From: Candidatus Hydrogenedentota bacterium
GTDB lineage: Bacteria > Hydrogenedentota > Hydrogenedentia > Hydrogenedentales > SLHB01
Assembly (NCBI GenBank): GCA_007136375.1
Contig: SLHB01000067.1
Coordinates: 1-8,881 of the forward strand
Direction: 5' to 3'
Length of the DNA stretch: 8,881 bases
Made by a program: the position numbers and the translations under genes. A model generated the notes under the pieces. It made no database searches. It was given only the letters and a program-made list of their open reading frames with translations, and had not been told where the DNA came from. Each line of letters begins with the position of its first letter. The stretch's first letter is position 1. Shown here piece by piece: positions 1 to 7,217 of the stretch.

Positions 1-3
1 CTC

Positions 4-1269
4 ATGGCTAAATTGACACGGCGGCAGTTTTTCGCCACATCGGCGGCCGCGGCGGCGCCGCTCATTCTTCCCCAAGGCGTTTTGGGCCAGGGGGGCAACC
101 CGGGCGCCAACGACCGGATAACGCTGGGCTTCATCGGCGTCGGCGGCATGGGCCGGGGGCTGATGCAGCACATGATGACGCTGCAGCCGGTGGCGGCCCT
201 GTGCGACGTGGACCGGCAGCACTTGGAGGGCGCGGCCTCATGGGTGGACACGCCCGTGGACCTCTACGGCGACTACCGCCGCATCCTCGACCGGAGCGAC
301 ATCGACGCGGTCGTCATCGCCACGCCGGACCATTGGCACGCCGTGCAGACGGTGCACGCCCTGGAGGCGGGGAAGGACGTGTACGTGGAGAAGCCCTTGT
401 GCAACACCGTTGCGGAAGGCAAGGCGGTCATCGACGCCGTGAAGCGCTACGGCCGGATCCTGCAAGTGGGCTCCCAGGGCCGCTCCATGCCCATCTTCCA
501 CAAGATCTGCACGTACATCCGTAACGGCGAATTGGGCGCGGTGGACCGGGTGGACTGCTACCATTACGAGAACCGGACCGGAGAAAGCCCGCCGGACGAG
601 GAGCCGCCGGATCATCTGGACTGGGACATGTGGCTCGGCCCGGCCCGGTGGGTTCCCTACAACCCGGCGCGCTGCCCCTTCACCTTCCGCTGGTTCATGG
701 AGTACGGCGGCGGCAACGTGCGCGATCGCGGCGCCCACGTCCTCAGCCTGGTGATGTGGTTCTTGGACCGGGACGGCGATCTGCCCGTGCGCGTGACGGC
801 GACGGGAACGCCTCCGGAAACGGGCTTGTACAACTGTCCGACGGCGATGGAGGTCGCTTGGGAGTTCGAGAACCCGGATCTGACCGTCACTTGGACGCAG
901 CCCGGCGAGCGCGAAGGGTTCGGCGCCGTATACCACGGGGAGCGCGATTCCCTGCTGGTGACGGGCGGCGACGGCGGCGGCGGAACGACAAGCGAGGAAG
1001 TGGAGGCCTACGAGCCTCCGGCGGACGGCGTCGAAGTGTTCGAGAGCCCGGGCCACCACCAGAACTGGTTCGACTGCATCAAGACCCGGGAACAGCCGAT
1101 CATGGACGTTGAGGCGGGCCACAACGTGGCCACCATCTGCAATCTGGCGAACTGGGCCTATCTGCTCGGCCGGCCCTTGGAGTTCGACCCCGAAACCCAG
1201 CAAGTGGTGGGAGACGAGCAGGCGAACCGGCTGCTGAACATGCCCGGCCGCGGCCCCTGGCATGTGTAG
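4..1269 (+). CDS. Gfo/Idh/MocA family oxidoreductase with Tat signal
   Basis: A 421-residue NAD(P)-dependent oxidoreductase of the Gfo/Idh/MocA family, which oxidises, reduces or epimerises sugars and cyclitols. The N-terminus has a twin-arginine export signal (R6-R7 in TRRQFF, then an Ala-rich stretch to about residue 28), so it probably acts in the periplasm with its cofactor loaded before export. The Rossmann fold starts near residue 39, with the dinucleotide loop GVGGMG at 45-50, TPDHWH at 107-112, and the family EKP motif at 129-131, whose Lys130 is the usual catalytic lysine. The C-terminal substrate domain has GGGNVRDRGAH with Asp241 and His245 in the positions normally used for catalysis. 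A Gly-rich loop lies at about 320-327, followed by the GHHQNW segment (350-355). Length is normal for the exported planctomycete/verrucomicrobial type. The substrate cannot be read from sequence. Its last 8 bases overlap the next gene. Only three bases precede the ATG, so its ribosome site is out of view. Confidence 0.93.
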   Translation: MAKLTRRQFFATSAAAAAPLILPQGVLGQGGNPGANDRITLGFIGVGGMGRGLMQHMMTLQPVAALCDVDRQHLEGAASWVDTPVDLYGDYRRILDRSDIDAVVIATPDHWHAVQTVHALEAGKDVYVEKPLCNTVAEGKAVIDAVKRYGRILQVGSQGRSMPIFHKICTYIRNGELGAVDRVDCYHYENRTGESPPDEEPPDHLDWDMWLGPARWVPYNPARCPFTFRWFMEYGGGNVRDRGAHVLSLVMWFLDRDGDLPVRVTATGTPPETGLYNCPTAMEVAWEFENPDLTVTWTQPGEREGFGAVYHGERDSLLVTGGDGGGGTTSEEVEAYEPPADGVEVFESPGHHQNWFDCIKTREQPIMDVEAGHNVATICNLANWAYLLGRPLEFDPETQQVVGDEQANRLLNMPGRGPWHV

Positions 1270-2806
1270 CAGATCCATCCCGCGCCAACGTTGGCTCGCC
1301 CGGCGCCTTGGGTTGGCCGTGGCCGTGGGGCTCTTCTTGGCCCTAACGCCCCTGGCCGGGGCCGCTACGTCCGTGGAGGAGCGCGTGGCGGCCGTTGTGG
1401 GACCGGACGCGGAGCACCGCATCGCCGCCGCGGCGGAGGCCGGCGATCTCGGGGCGGAAGCCGTCTCCTATCTTGTGGAGGGCCTGGACCACGAGGATCC
1501 CTTCATCCGCCGGGCCGCCCACGAAGCCCTGGAGCGGATCGTCATGCGCGCGGGACGGCCCGGAGCGGATGAGGAGCGCCAGGCCGTGGCGCAAGCCCTT
1601 GCGGAAGCCCTCGAGGACGCCCCCTCCACCCAGCGGCAACGGGAGATCCTTCACTTTCTGTCCCTTTGCGGCGGTCAACGGGAGGCGGCCGCCATCGCGC
1701 CCCTTCTTCTTGACCCAGCCTTGGTGGACGCCGCTTGCTACGCCCTGATCCGGAACCTCTCCCGTGCGGCGGCCCGGGCCCTGGCGTCCGCCGCCGAAGA
1801 GGCGGATGAACCCCGAATCCGGCGCGTCATCGTGCACGCGTTGGCGCAGATTGCCGCCGACCACACGGAGGAGACGCTGCGCGGCCTGGCGGCCGACAAC
1901 GATCCGGCCACGGCGATGGCCGCGATCGGCGCTCTTGCCCGCTTGGGCGCGCCCCCGCCCCGTGAACGGACCCAGGCGTCGGGATCACGCCGGGAGGTCA
2001 TCAACGCGGTGCTGCGCGTCGCCGCCGTGGAGGCGGAGCGCGGCAACGTGGAGCGCGCGCAATACTTTTACACGATGGTGCATCACATGGCGCCCGCGCC
2101 GCATCAGTTGGCCGCCAGTCTCGTTGGTCTTGGGCAGATCGCTTCGGAGCAGGTGCTGTCGTTGGGCCTAGCCCATCTCATTACGCCCGGCGTGTCCGCC
2201 ATCGTCATCCAGGCGCTGTCGGAAACGGGGCTCGAAGAGACCGACGAGCGGTTGGCCTCGGCCTACGAAGTGGTGACGCCGGCTTCCCAGGGGGCCATTC
2301 TACGGATCCTCGCCGCCCGCGACGCCAGCGAATTGGAGGAGCTTCTCGCCCGGGCCCGGGACTCCGAGTCCGCCGAGGTGCGGCTCACGGCCGCCCAGCT
2401 ACTGGGCGAGCCGCCCAGTGTGGAGACCGCCTTGGAGGCCCTGCGCGAGGGATCGTCCTTTGCGCGGGCGAGCGCGATGGACGCGTGCCTGGCCTTGGCC
2501 GTTGAGGCGGACGCGGAGGAGGCGCGGAGCCTTTACGAGGCCGTGGCGGCCGCGCCGGGCCCCGTGTCGCGCCGGTTGGAGGCCCTGGAGGCCCTTGCGG
2601 AGTTGGGGGATCCGGCGTCGCTGGAGGCGGTCGAGGCGCTCTTGGAGGCGGAGGGCGTGGCTGAAGCGGCCGCGAAGGCCCTTGCCACGCTGTGGCTGCA
2701 ACATCCGGACGCGGAACAGGCCCGGCAGGCGTTGGAAGCCCTCGCGGCGGAGCCTCCTTCCGGCGATGCGGGCGCGGCGGCCGAGGAGGCGCTGGAATCT
2801 CTGTAA
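1262..2806 (+). CDS. Secreted HEAT-repeat protein
   Basis: A 514-residue Ala/Glu/Leu-rich, alpha-helical protein. Residues 1-35 look like a Sec signal peptide: basic start (RQRWLARR), hydrophobic core 16-31, and likely cleavage after AGA at 32-34. The mature part is a chain of roughly 30-40-residue helical pairs with HEAT/PBS-lyase-like spacing. The clearest repeats are at about 66-94 (LDHEDPFIRRAAHEALERI), 183-212, 213-230, 369-382, 395-415, 435-464 and 464-480. HEAT solenoids are binding scaffolds, and no catalytic motif is visible, so the partner is unknown. The ATG lies inside the last codons of the oxidoreductase gene (overlap ATGTGTAG, 1262-1269) with no obvious Shine-Dalgarno, which suggests translational coupling. 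A periplasmic scaffold working beside the exported oxidoreductase is an inference from context only. The following promoter at 2827 suggests it ends its transcription unit. Confidence 0.85.
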   Translation: MCSRSIPRQRWLARRLGLAVAVGLFLALTPLAGAATSVEERVAAVVGPDAEHRIAAAAEAGDLGAEAVSYLVEGLDHEDPFIRRAAHEALERIVMRAGRPGADEERQAVAQALAEALEDAPSTQRQREILHFLSLCGGQREAAAIAPLLLDPALVDAACYALIRNLSRAAARALASAAEEADEPRIRRVIVHALAQIAADHTEETLRGLAADNDPATAMAAIGALARLGAPPPRERTQASGSRREVINAVLRVAAVEAERGNVERAQYFYTMVHHMAPAPHQLAASLVGLGQIASEQVLSLGLAHLITPGVSAIVIQALSETGLEETDERLASAYEVVTPASQGAILRILAARDASELEELLARARDSESAEVRLTAAQLLGEPPSVETALEALREGSSFARASAMDACLALAVEADAEEARSLYEAVAAAPGPVSRRLEALEALAELGDPASLEAVEALLEAEGVAEAAAKALATLWLQHPDAEQARQALEALAAEPPSGDAGAAAEEALESL

Positions 2807-2826
2807 CCCGAAGCGTTCGCGCCGCC

Positions 2827-2856
2827 TTGACAGCCTGTGGAGCGCGCCCATACACT
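2827..2856 (+). promoter_or_regulatory. Sigma70-like promoter for the HDOD gene
   Basis: TTGACA (2827-2832, perfect -35) and TACACT (2851-2856, -10) are separated by 18 bases. Transcription would start near 2863, giving a leader of about 96 bases to the ATG at 2959. The leader contains a dyad around GAGCGCTC (2883-2897) and a weak CCGT/ACGG hairpin (2901-2914). It is the only good promoter match seen in the 152-base gap between the HEAT gene and the HDOD gene. Confidence 0.6.
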
Positions 2857-2958
2857 ACGGCTTCCAGGCCCAGCCCCGGCCGCCCGGAGCGCTCGGGACG
2901 CCGTCCTTGAACGGGCGCGGCGGAGCTCCTCAACAAGCCAGAGACCACGGCACACCGA

Positions 2959-4368
2959 ATGACAAACGAGTACACGGGACCAAACGCAGATCCTTTGGGC
3001 GCGGGGCGCCAAGGCCGTGGCCAGACGCCGAAACGCATCGGACAGATGCTTGTTGAAGCGGGCCTTGTGACAGAGGCGCAGCTCGACGAAGCGCTCCGTC
3101 AACAAAGCCGGAGGGGCGGAAAGATCGTCGAGGTCCTCATCTCCCTGGGCTATCTGGAAGCCTCCGCCTTTATCCGCTTTCTCGCCCACCAGCCGGGCAT
3201 GGCCAGCATTCATCTGGACCACTATGAAGTGCCCCAAGAGATCGTGGGTCTTGTGCCCCGGGAATTCGCCATCACCCACGAGGTCTTCCCCATTGACCGC
3301 CTGGGCAATCTCCTTACCTTGGGCATGGTCTGTCCCTTGGACGGCGCCACAATCCGGAAACTAGAGGAGGACACGGGCCTGCGCGTCAAGCCCATTCTCT
3401 GCGCGCCCGCCGACATCCGCTCCGCCATCCAGCGCTATTACCGGGACACGGTCGACGAGGAAGGGTACGACGAGGCCCCGAGCACGGCCTCGCCATCGGG
3501 GGGGCTTGAGGACTTGGCGGGCTCCATCCGGCTGAGCACCGTGGCCCATCTGGTCCGGCAGATCCAACACTTGCCGACGTTGCCGGCCACGGTCCGGCGG
3601 GTCAAGGCGGCCATGGAGGAGCCCGACTCCTCCTTGAAGGAGGTGGCCCGCGTCATCGCGCAGGATCCCCCCTTGACGGCGAAGGTGCTCAGCGTGGCGA
3701 ACAGCGCTTCGTACGGATTCCCCCGCAAGGTTTCGGACATCGGGATGGCCGTGTCGTTGTTGGGCTTGCGGGAGACCTACGCCATCGCCGTTGGCGCATC
3801 GGTGATCGATCTCTTCGACACCTCCAAGAATTTCGATTACAAGGCCTTCTGGCGCGCGTCCCTGTGGTGCGCCACGGCCACGTTGGTGTTGGCGCGTCGC
3901 GCGGCGAATTGCCCCCAAACGACGGGCCTTTTCGCCGCCGGCCTCATCCACGACATCGGCCGGATCGCCCTGTCGGAGGTGGCTCCGGACCGCTACGCCC
4001 GGGTGGGCGCGGGTCTGGAAGGGGAGGACCTCCTGGAGGCCGAGGAGAAGGTCGTGGGGTTCACCCACACGGAAGCGGGTTACGAGTTGGCCGAACACTG
4101 GGAGTTGCCCGCCACGATCGCCCACGTGATTCGGTTTCACCATAGGCCGGACCAAGCTCCAACGGACCAGGAGGCGGCGTCCATCGTGTGCCTGGCCAAT
4201 CACATCGCCAAGGCCGACAGCGCCGGAAACAACCTTAACGAGGGGCTTTTCACGGGATACGAGCCCCATCTCGAGCGGTGTGGCATCGATCCGGGCGCGT
4301 TGGAGGCCATTTTGGACGAATACCTTGCCCAGAAGGAGGCGCTTGCGGCCTCCGGCATCGCGGATTGA
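2959..4368 (+). CDS. MshEN-HDOD signalling protein
   Basis: A 469-residue cytoplasmic regulator. After a polar leader, residues 25-165 form an MshEN (GspE/PilB N-terminal) domain. The first nucleotide-binding-type motif is well kept (RIGQMLVEAG with QLDEAL, 26-46); the second (KIVEVLISLGYL, 55-66) is degenerate. In this family two such motifs bind cyclic di-GMP. A linker of about 165-195 leads to an HDOD domain, about 200-400, with HLPTLPATVRRV early, the QDPPLTAKVLSVANSASYG segment (235-253), GLIHDIGRIAL (His331-Asp332) and IRFHHRP (His394-His395). HDOD proteins are usually non-catalytic output modules controlling motility, stress or regulator turnover. The start at 2959 keeps the full MshEN domain, but no Shine-Dalgarno is visible. 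A sigma70-like promoter lies about 100 bases upstream. No pilus or type II secretion ATPase is nearby, so it probably acts as a stand-alone sensor. What it controls is unknown. Confidence 0.88.
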   Translation: MTNEYTGPNADPLGAGRQGRGQTPKRIGQMLVEAGLVTEAQLDEALRQQSRRGGKIVEVLISLGYLEASAFIRFLAHQPGMASIHLDHYEVPQEIVGLVPREFAITHEVFPIDRLGNLLTLGMVCPLDGATIRKLEEDTGLRVKPILCAPADIRSAIQRYYRDTVDEEGYDEAPSTASPSGGLEDLAGSIRLSTVAHLVRQIQHLPTLPATVRRVKAAMEEPDSSLKEVARVIAQDPPLTAKVLSVANSASYGFPRKVSDIGMAVSLLGLRETYAIAVGASVIDLFDTSKNFDYKAFWRASLWCATATLVLARRAANCPQTTGLFAAGLIHDIGRIALSEVAPDRYARVGAGLEGEDLLEAEEKVVGFTHTEAGYELAEHWELPATIAHVIRFHHRPDQAPTDQEAASIVCLANHIAKADSAGNNLNEGLFTGYEPHLERCGIDPGALEAILDEYLAQKEALAASGIAD

Positions 4369-4405
4369 CCGCGCCCTCCCTCCGGCTTCTGTCAACGGCG
4401 CGCGG
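4369..4405 (+). terminator. Possible weak hairpin after the HDOD gene
   Basis: CCGCGCC (4369-4375), immediately after the stop codon, can pair imperfectly with GGCGCGCGG (4397-4405) around a 21-base loop. No T-run follows, so it is a poor intrinsic terminator and may be chance in GC-rich DNA. The rest of the 109-base gap to the next gene shows no convincing promoter. Confidence 0.2.
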
Positions 4406-4477
4406 GCAGGTTGCGTTCCATAGAGACCGAAACCTTGCGCACCGCCCGCACTCCGGAGACCGGCGCTTAGTATACCC

Positions 4478-5956
4478 ATGCCCATGACCAACCTATCCCC
4501 GTCACGCCGTTTCCCACGGACCTCCCGCCCTGTCCCGCGCGGGCCGTGGATGCGGCTCGCCGCGCCCTTGTTGCTGCTGACGTTGACGGGATGCGGCCTT
4601 ATCAGCGCCTATGAAGAGGGGGCCGCGGACCGGTTTCTGACCGGCATCGGCGCCCAACCCGTCTCCGGACCGGAAACAAGGGCCGAAGCGGCGCCCAGCA
4701 CCGATGAGGCCGCTGAGCCGAACGGCGCGTCCGCCGGTCAGCAATCTTCCGCCGATGCCGAAGGGGAAGGCGGCGAATCCAGCGAGCCCGAGGCGCGGGT
4801 AGACGATTCCGCCGAGGCGGAGACGGCGCCGTTGGAAAAGGTAGACGGCGCGGCGCCCCTGACCTCGGCCGAAAGCCTATTGCGAAGCGTGAGTTACGCC
4901 AGCGCCCATGGGATCATGCAGCCCTGGCTGCCGCGCCTCTTCCAAGAGTCGGCCACCTCCCAGGCTTCGCCCCGTGATCCCTTGGATCTTCTGAAGCGGA
5001 CCCTTGACGCGAACGATCTTCCCGCTGAAGCCTTCATGCCCGCTGTCGAGCCCGCCCACGCGGATGAGGAGTACGCATCGATGGAGGCCTCCGATGGAAA
5101 CGGCGCCAGTGACGGCCCGGAGGCGGAGGAAGCGTTGCCGGACATGGATCCGCGAATTGACGCGCTGGCGGAGGAAATGGGGGAACTGCGGACGGGCCTG
5201 ACGCAAGTGCACGACGCCCTAGAGTACTTCATGGACGCTTTTTTCGAAGGCGTTCACGCCGAGAATCAACGGCTTCGTCAGGAAGTGCAACAACTCCACG
5301 CCCGTCTACCCGCCCAAGAGCCCAGCCGCGATCCAGGACCTAATGTCCCCCGCCCCAGCCGCGACATGCTCGAAGAAGTCATCTGGGATCATCTGGAGCG
5401 CACGGGCGAGCCCATCCCCGGCGACTTGTACGAGGCCTATCAAGAATACGGACGCCTCGCCGCCGAAGGTGGAGCCGGCGGTCCAGCCGGCGCGGGGCAA
5501 GCCCCGCCAGACGCCGCGGACGCCCCGGGCACGGGAAGCCCGGCGGAAGCGGCCCAGGCCGCCGGACCCGCGGAAGAGTTGGAAATGGTCCAGACGGATA
5601 TGGGGCTTCAGTTCGCCGTGGTCGGAGAGTGGGGCCGATCGCCCGAGGAGGCCGGCCAGCTCGGCGAGCAAGTGGCGTCGCTCAAGGCCATTATCGCGGC
5701 CCTTCCCGAGGAGTACTCCAACGACGAGCTTGTGGACCTCGGCGCCTGGTTCCGCTCCCAATACGCCGAATACGACAACATCAACGTCGAGGTATTCAGC
5801 AGCCCCCAGGCCGCCCGCCAGTTTCAGGAAGCGCATGTCGCGCCCGAAGGCAGCCGCGTCCTGGCCGTGAGCCGGCACGCCAGCAGTGGCCGCGACGTCA
5901 TCCTCGTCATCAGCGGCGACACCGTGTACGAATACCCCTGGGACGATATTTCGTAG
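4478..5956 (+). CDS. Lipoprotein, coiled coil plus unrecognised C-terminal domain
   Basis: I do not recognise this 492-residue protein. It begins with a lipoprotein signal: hydrophobic core AAPLLLLTL followed by lipobox LTGC with Cys39 as the lipidated residue, so it should be anchored to a membrane facing the periplasm. The signal is long. ATG codons at 4484 and especially 4550 (Met25, MRLAAPLLLL) are plausible alternative starts, and none has a clear Shine-Dalgarno. The mature chain has a very acidic, low-complexity region (about 45-120), then a segment of mixed helices (about 125-190). A predicted coiled coil follows at about 226-280 (RIDALAEEMGELRTGL onward), with a short helical stretch at 297-330. 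A Pro/Gly/Ala-rich linker with a PSRD repeat in its approach (5321-5331 and 5354-5364, 11 codons apart) leads to a compact C-terminal domain at about 367-492 with alternating beta and alpha segments (VISGDTVYEYPW near the end). No enzyme motif is visible. It lies 56 bases before the next envelope gene. Confidence 0.78.
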   Translation: MPMTNLSPSRRFPRTSRPVPRGPWMRLAAPLLLLTLTGCGLISAYEEGAADRFLTGIGAQPVSGPETRAEAAPSTDEAAEPNGASAGQQSSADAEGEGGESSEPEARVDDSAEAETAPLEKVDGAAPLTSAESLLRSVSYASAHGIMQPWLPRLFQESATSQASPRDPLDLLKRTLDANDLPAEAFMPAVEPAHADEEYASMEASDGNGASDGPEAEEALPDMDPRIDALAEEMGELRTGLTQVHDALEYFMDAFFEGVHAENQRLRQEVQQLHARLPAQEPSRDPGPNVPRPSRDMLEEVIWDHLERTGEPIPGDLYEAYQEYGRLAAEGGAGGPAGAGQAPPDAADAPGTGSPAEAAQAAGPAEELEMVQTDMGLQFAVVGEWGRSPEEAGQLGEQVASLKAIIAALPEEYSNDELVDLGAWFRSQYAEYDNINVEVFSSPQAARQFQEAHVAPEGSRVLAVSRHASSGRDVILVISGDTVYEYPWDDIS

Positions 5957-5995
5957 ACCGGCGCGCGCGGGGGAGACGGCGGCATTCGCGCGCGA

Positions 5996-6005
5996 GGGAG
6001 GAGGG
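5996..6005 (+). promoter_or_regulatory. Strong Shine-Dalgarno deciding the 6013 start
   Basis: GGGAGGAGGG contains a full AGGAGG (5999-6004) placed 8 bases before the ATG at 6013. It selects that ATG over the out-of-frame ATG at 6006, and over earlier in-frame starts, which would lie inside the lipoprotein gene. Confidence 0.75.
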
Positions 6006-6012
6006 ATGCGTC

Positions 6013-6522
6013 ATGGACAAAGCCTTCGTGGGCGCGGCCGCGATTGCCGTCGTGGTGTTGGTTGGGCTGCCCTTGCTCGCGCTGGTGGGCGGTGAGGAGG
6101 AGAACGGCGCGGGGGATCCGGCGTCAGGCGGCGAACCAGCTGCTCAAACAGCGGCGCCCATGCCGGACGCGTCGGCCGCGCCCCCGGAATGGGACGCCCA
6201 AAGGCTCGCGGGCACAGCCTGGAGGGCCGGCTTTGACGCCCATCCCGATGAAGCCTTGCGCGCGGAGATGACGCTCGAGTACCGATTCCTGCCCGGCGGG
6301 CGGATGGAGCTTGAGATCCTTCGTAACAGCGAGGAAGACGGCTCGGACCATGGCGGGATACTCCGGGACATGCTGCTCTCCCACCAGGGGACCTACGAAG
6401 TCGACTACGACCGTATCCACCTTACCGCCGACCTGTTCACCGGCCACGCCTCTCGGGACGTTATCCACATCCGCGGCCGGGAGCTCTACTACCACGGGAT
6501 CCGAATGCGGCCCGTGGAGTAG
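6013..6522 (+). CDS. Membrane-anchored protein, lipocalin-like C-terminal domain
   Basis: A 169-residue protein. The longer in-frame reading back to 5629 lies in the shadow of the lipoprotein gene, and the perfect Shine-Dalgarno fixes the start at Met of MDKAFVGAAA. Residues 4-26 form one hydrophobic transmembrane or uncleaved signal segment. A Gly/Ala/Pro-rich acidic linker covers about 27-60. The C-terminal domain (about 62-169) has beta-strand patterns like small lipocalin-like proteins: LAGTAWRA (65-72), LEYRFLPGGRMELEIL (88-103), GTYEVDYDRIHL (126-137) and a closing strand IRGRELYYHGIRM (153-165). Such domains often bind small hydrophobic ligands or act as structural envelope modules, but similarity here is by pattern only. 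It probably shares a transcript with the lipoprotein upstream. It ends 11 bases before the stop codon of the convergent - strand operon. Confidence 0.8.
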   Translation: MDKAFVGAAAIAVVVLVGLPLLALVGGEEENGAGDPASGGEPAAQTAAPMPDASAAPPEWDAQRLAGTAWRAGFDAHPDEALRAEMTLEYRFLPGGRMELEILRNSEEDGSDHGGILRDMLLSHQGTYEVDYDRIHLTADLFTGHASRDVIHIRGRELYYHGIRMRPVE

Positions 6523-6533
6523 CGTCATCCATC

Positions 6534-7217
6534 TCAGGCGCTCCGGTCCCGTTCGTCGCGGCCGCCTCTTGCTGGAAACCACCGTTGAAGTGTGGATCGA
6601 AGCTTCTTGAAGGCGGGATCGGCGCAGCGCGCCATGCTTACGCGGCGGGCCAAGCCGGCGAACACGGTGGCGGAACCTCCGCCAGAACGCTTTTTTCGCC
6701 TTGCGGCTTCCATTGCCCCTTTCGGATCGTGTGGCTTGTCCTCGCCTTGACGCCACAACTCTTCACTCTCAAGATACGAGCGCAGTTGCTCATAGCCACT
6801 CCCCCACCCAAGGGCCTCCGCCACATGGGACGACTTCGCCCACACCCAGGCTTCGAGCTCTGGCTCAAGAACCACCACGCACGCGCAGTCAGGCGCCCAT
6901 CCGCTCTCATACAGCCGCCTTTCCACCTCGCCTTCGATCTCTGCGCGGCCCTTGGCGGCCTCGGCGCCGGAGCCATGACGATCAAAAAGGAGCAACACCC
7001 GGTTGTGCGTGGTTCGCGCGCCGCGAAGGACCTCCGGGGCGTTGCGGTAGCATCCGCTGTCGCGCCGGTTGTAGCGAAGCAGGTCCCCTTGGCCGGGGAA
7101 GCCGGGATCAAATGTAAGGCGTATCCCAAGGGCTTCCTGTCGCTCACAGAGCAATGTCTTGATGGTGTTCTCGAGATCGAGATCAGGAACCGCAACGAAC
7201 AAGTCTCGTTTCGTCAT
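6534..7217 (-). CDS. Toprim-like/MAD4-like partner of AAA ATPase
   Basis: A 227-residue soluble protein, second gene of the - strand operon. Its ATG overlaps the ATPase stop (ATGA, 7217-7214), and GGAG sits 7 bases upstream. The layout resembles Toprim-fold proteins of the DUF4276/OLD kind: an acidic first strand (FVAVPDLDLENTI, with Asp12, Asp14 and Glu16), a hydrophobic strand ending in an acidic turn (VLLLFDRHGSG, Asp79), and a third strand with an acidic cluster (VVLEPELEAWVW, Glu118, Glu120, Glu122). KPHDPKGAMEA (161-171) and a C-terminal helix RVSMARCADPAFKKL (192-206) with QRWFP are also family-style conserved blocks. The usual metal-binding DxD is replaced by D-R-H, so nuclease activity is unproven. 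From memory, close relatives are annotated as protein MAD4 of a methylation-associated defence system; I cannot confirm this by search. Most likely it is the effector or regulator of the ATPase-led defence module. The lower GC than the left-hand genes fits horizontal acquisition. Confidence 0.8.
   Translation of the reverse strand: MTKRDLFVAVPDLDLENTIKTLLCERQEALGIRLTFDPGFPGQGDLLRYNRRDSGCYRNAPEVLRGARTTHNRVLLLFDRHGSGAEAAKGRAEIEGEVERRLYESGWAPDCACVVVLEPELEAWVWAKSSHVAEALGWGSGYEQLRSYLESEELWRQGEDKPHDPKGAMEAARRKKRSGGGSATVFAGLARRVSMARCADPAFKKLRSTLQRWFPARGGRDERDRSA

Noticed and set aside
238..1422. Long open frame of 394 codons on the - strand
   Set aside because: It lies antisense to the well-supported oxidoreductase gene, has an Arg/Ala/His/Val-rich composition typical of GC-rich shadow frames, and shows no domain.
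4468..4473. TAGTAT as a -10 box before the lipoprotein gene
   Set aside because: No -35-like hexamer at suitable spacing, and it lies only a few bases before the ATG at 4478.
3361..4491. Open frame of 376 codons on the - strand
   Set aside because: Antisense to the MshEN-HDOD gene, whose motifs are clear; composition is shadow-like and no motif is visible.
5321..5364. CCCAGCCGCGA direct repeat
   Set aside because: Only two in-frame copies encoding PSRD in a low-complexity linker; not a mobile or CRISPR-type repeat.
5629..6522. 297-codon reading of the small envelope gene
   Set aside because: The first 128 codons overlap the lipoprotein gene in another frame and are Arg/Pro-rich noise; the perfect Shine-Dalgarno and hydrophobic segment place the start at 6013.
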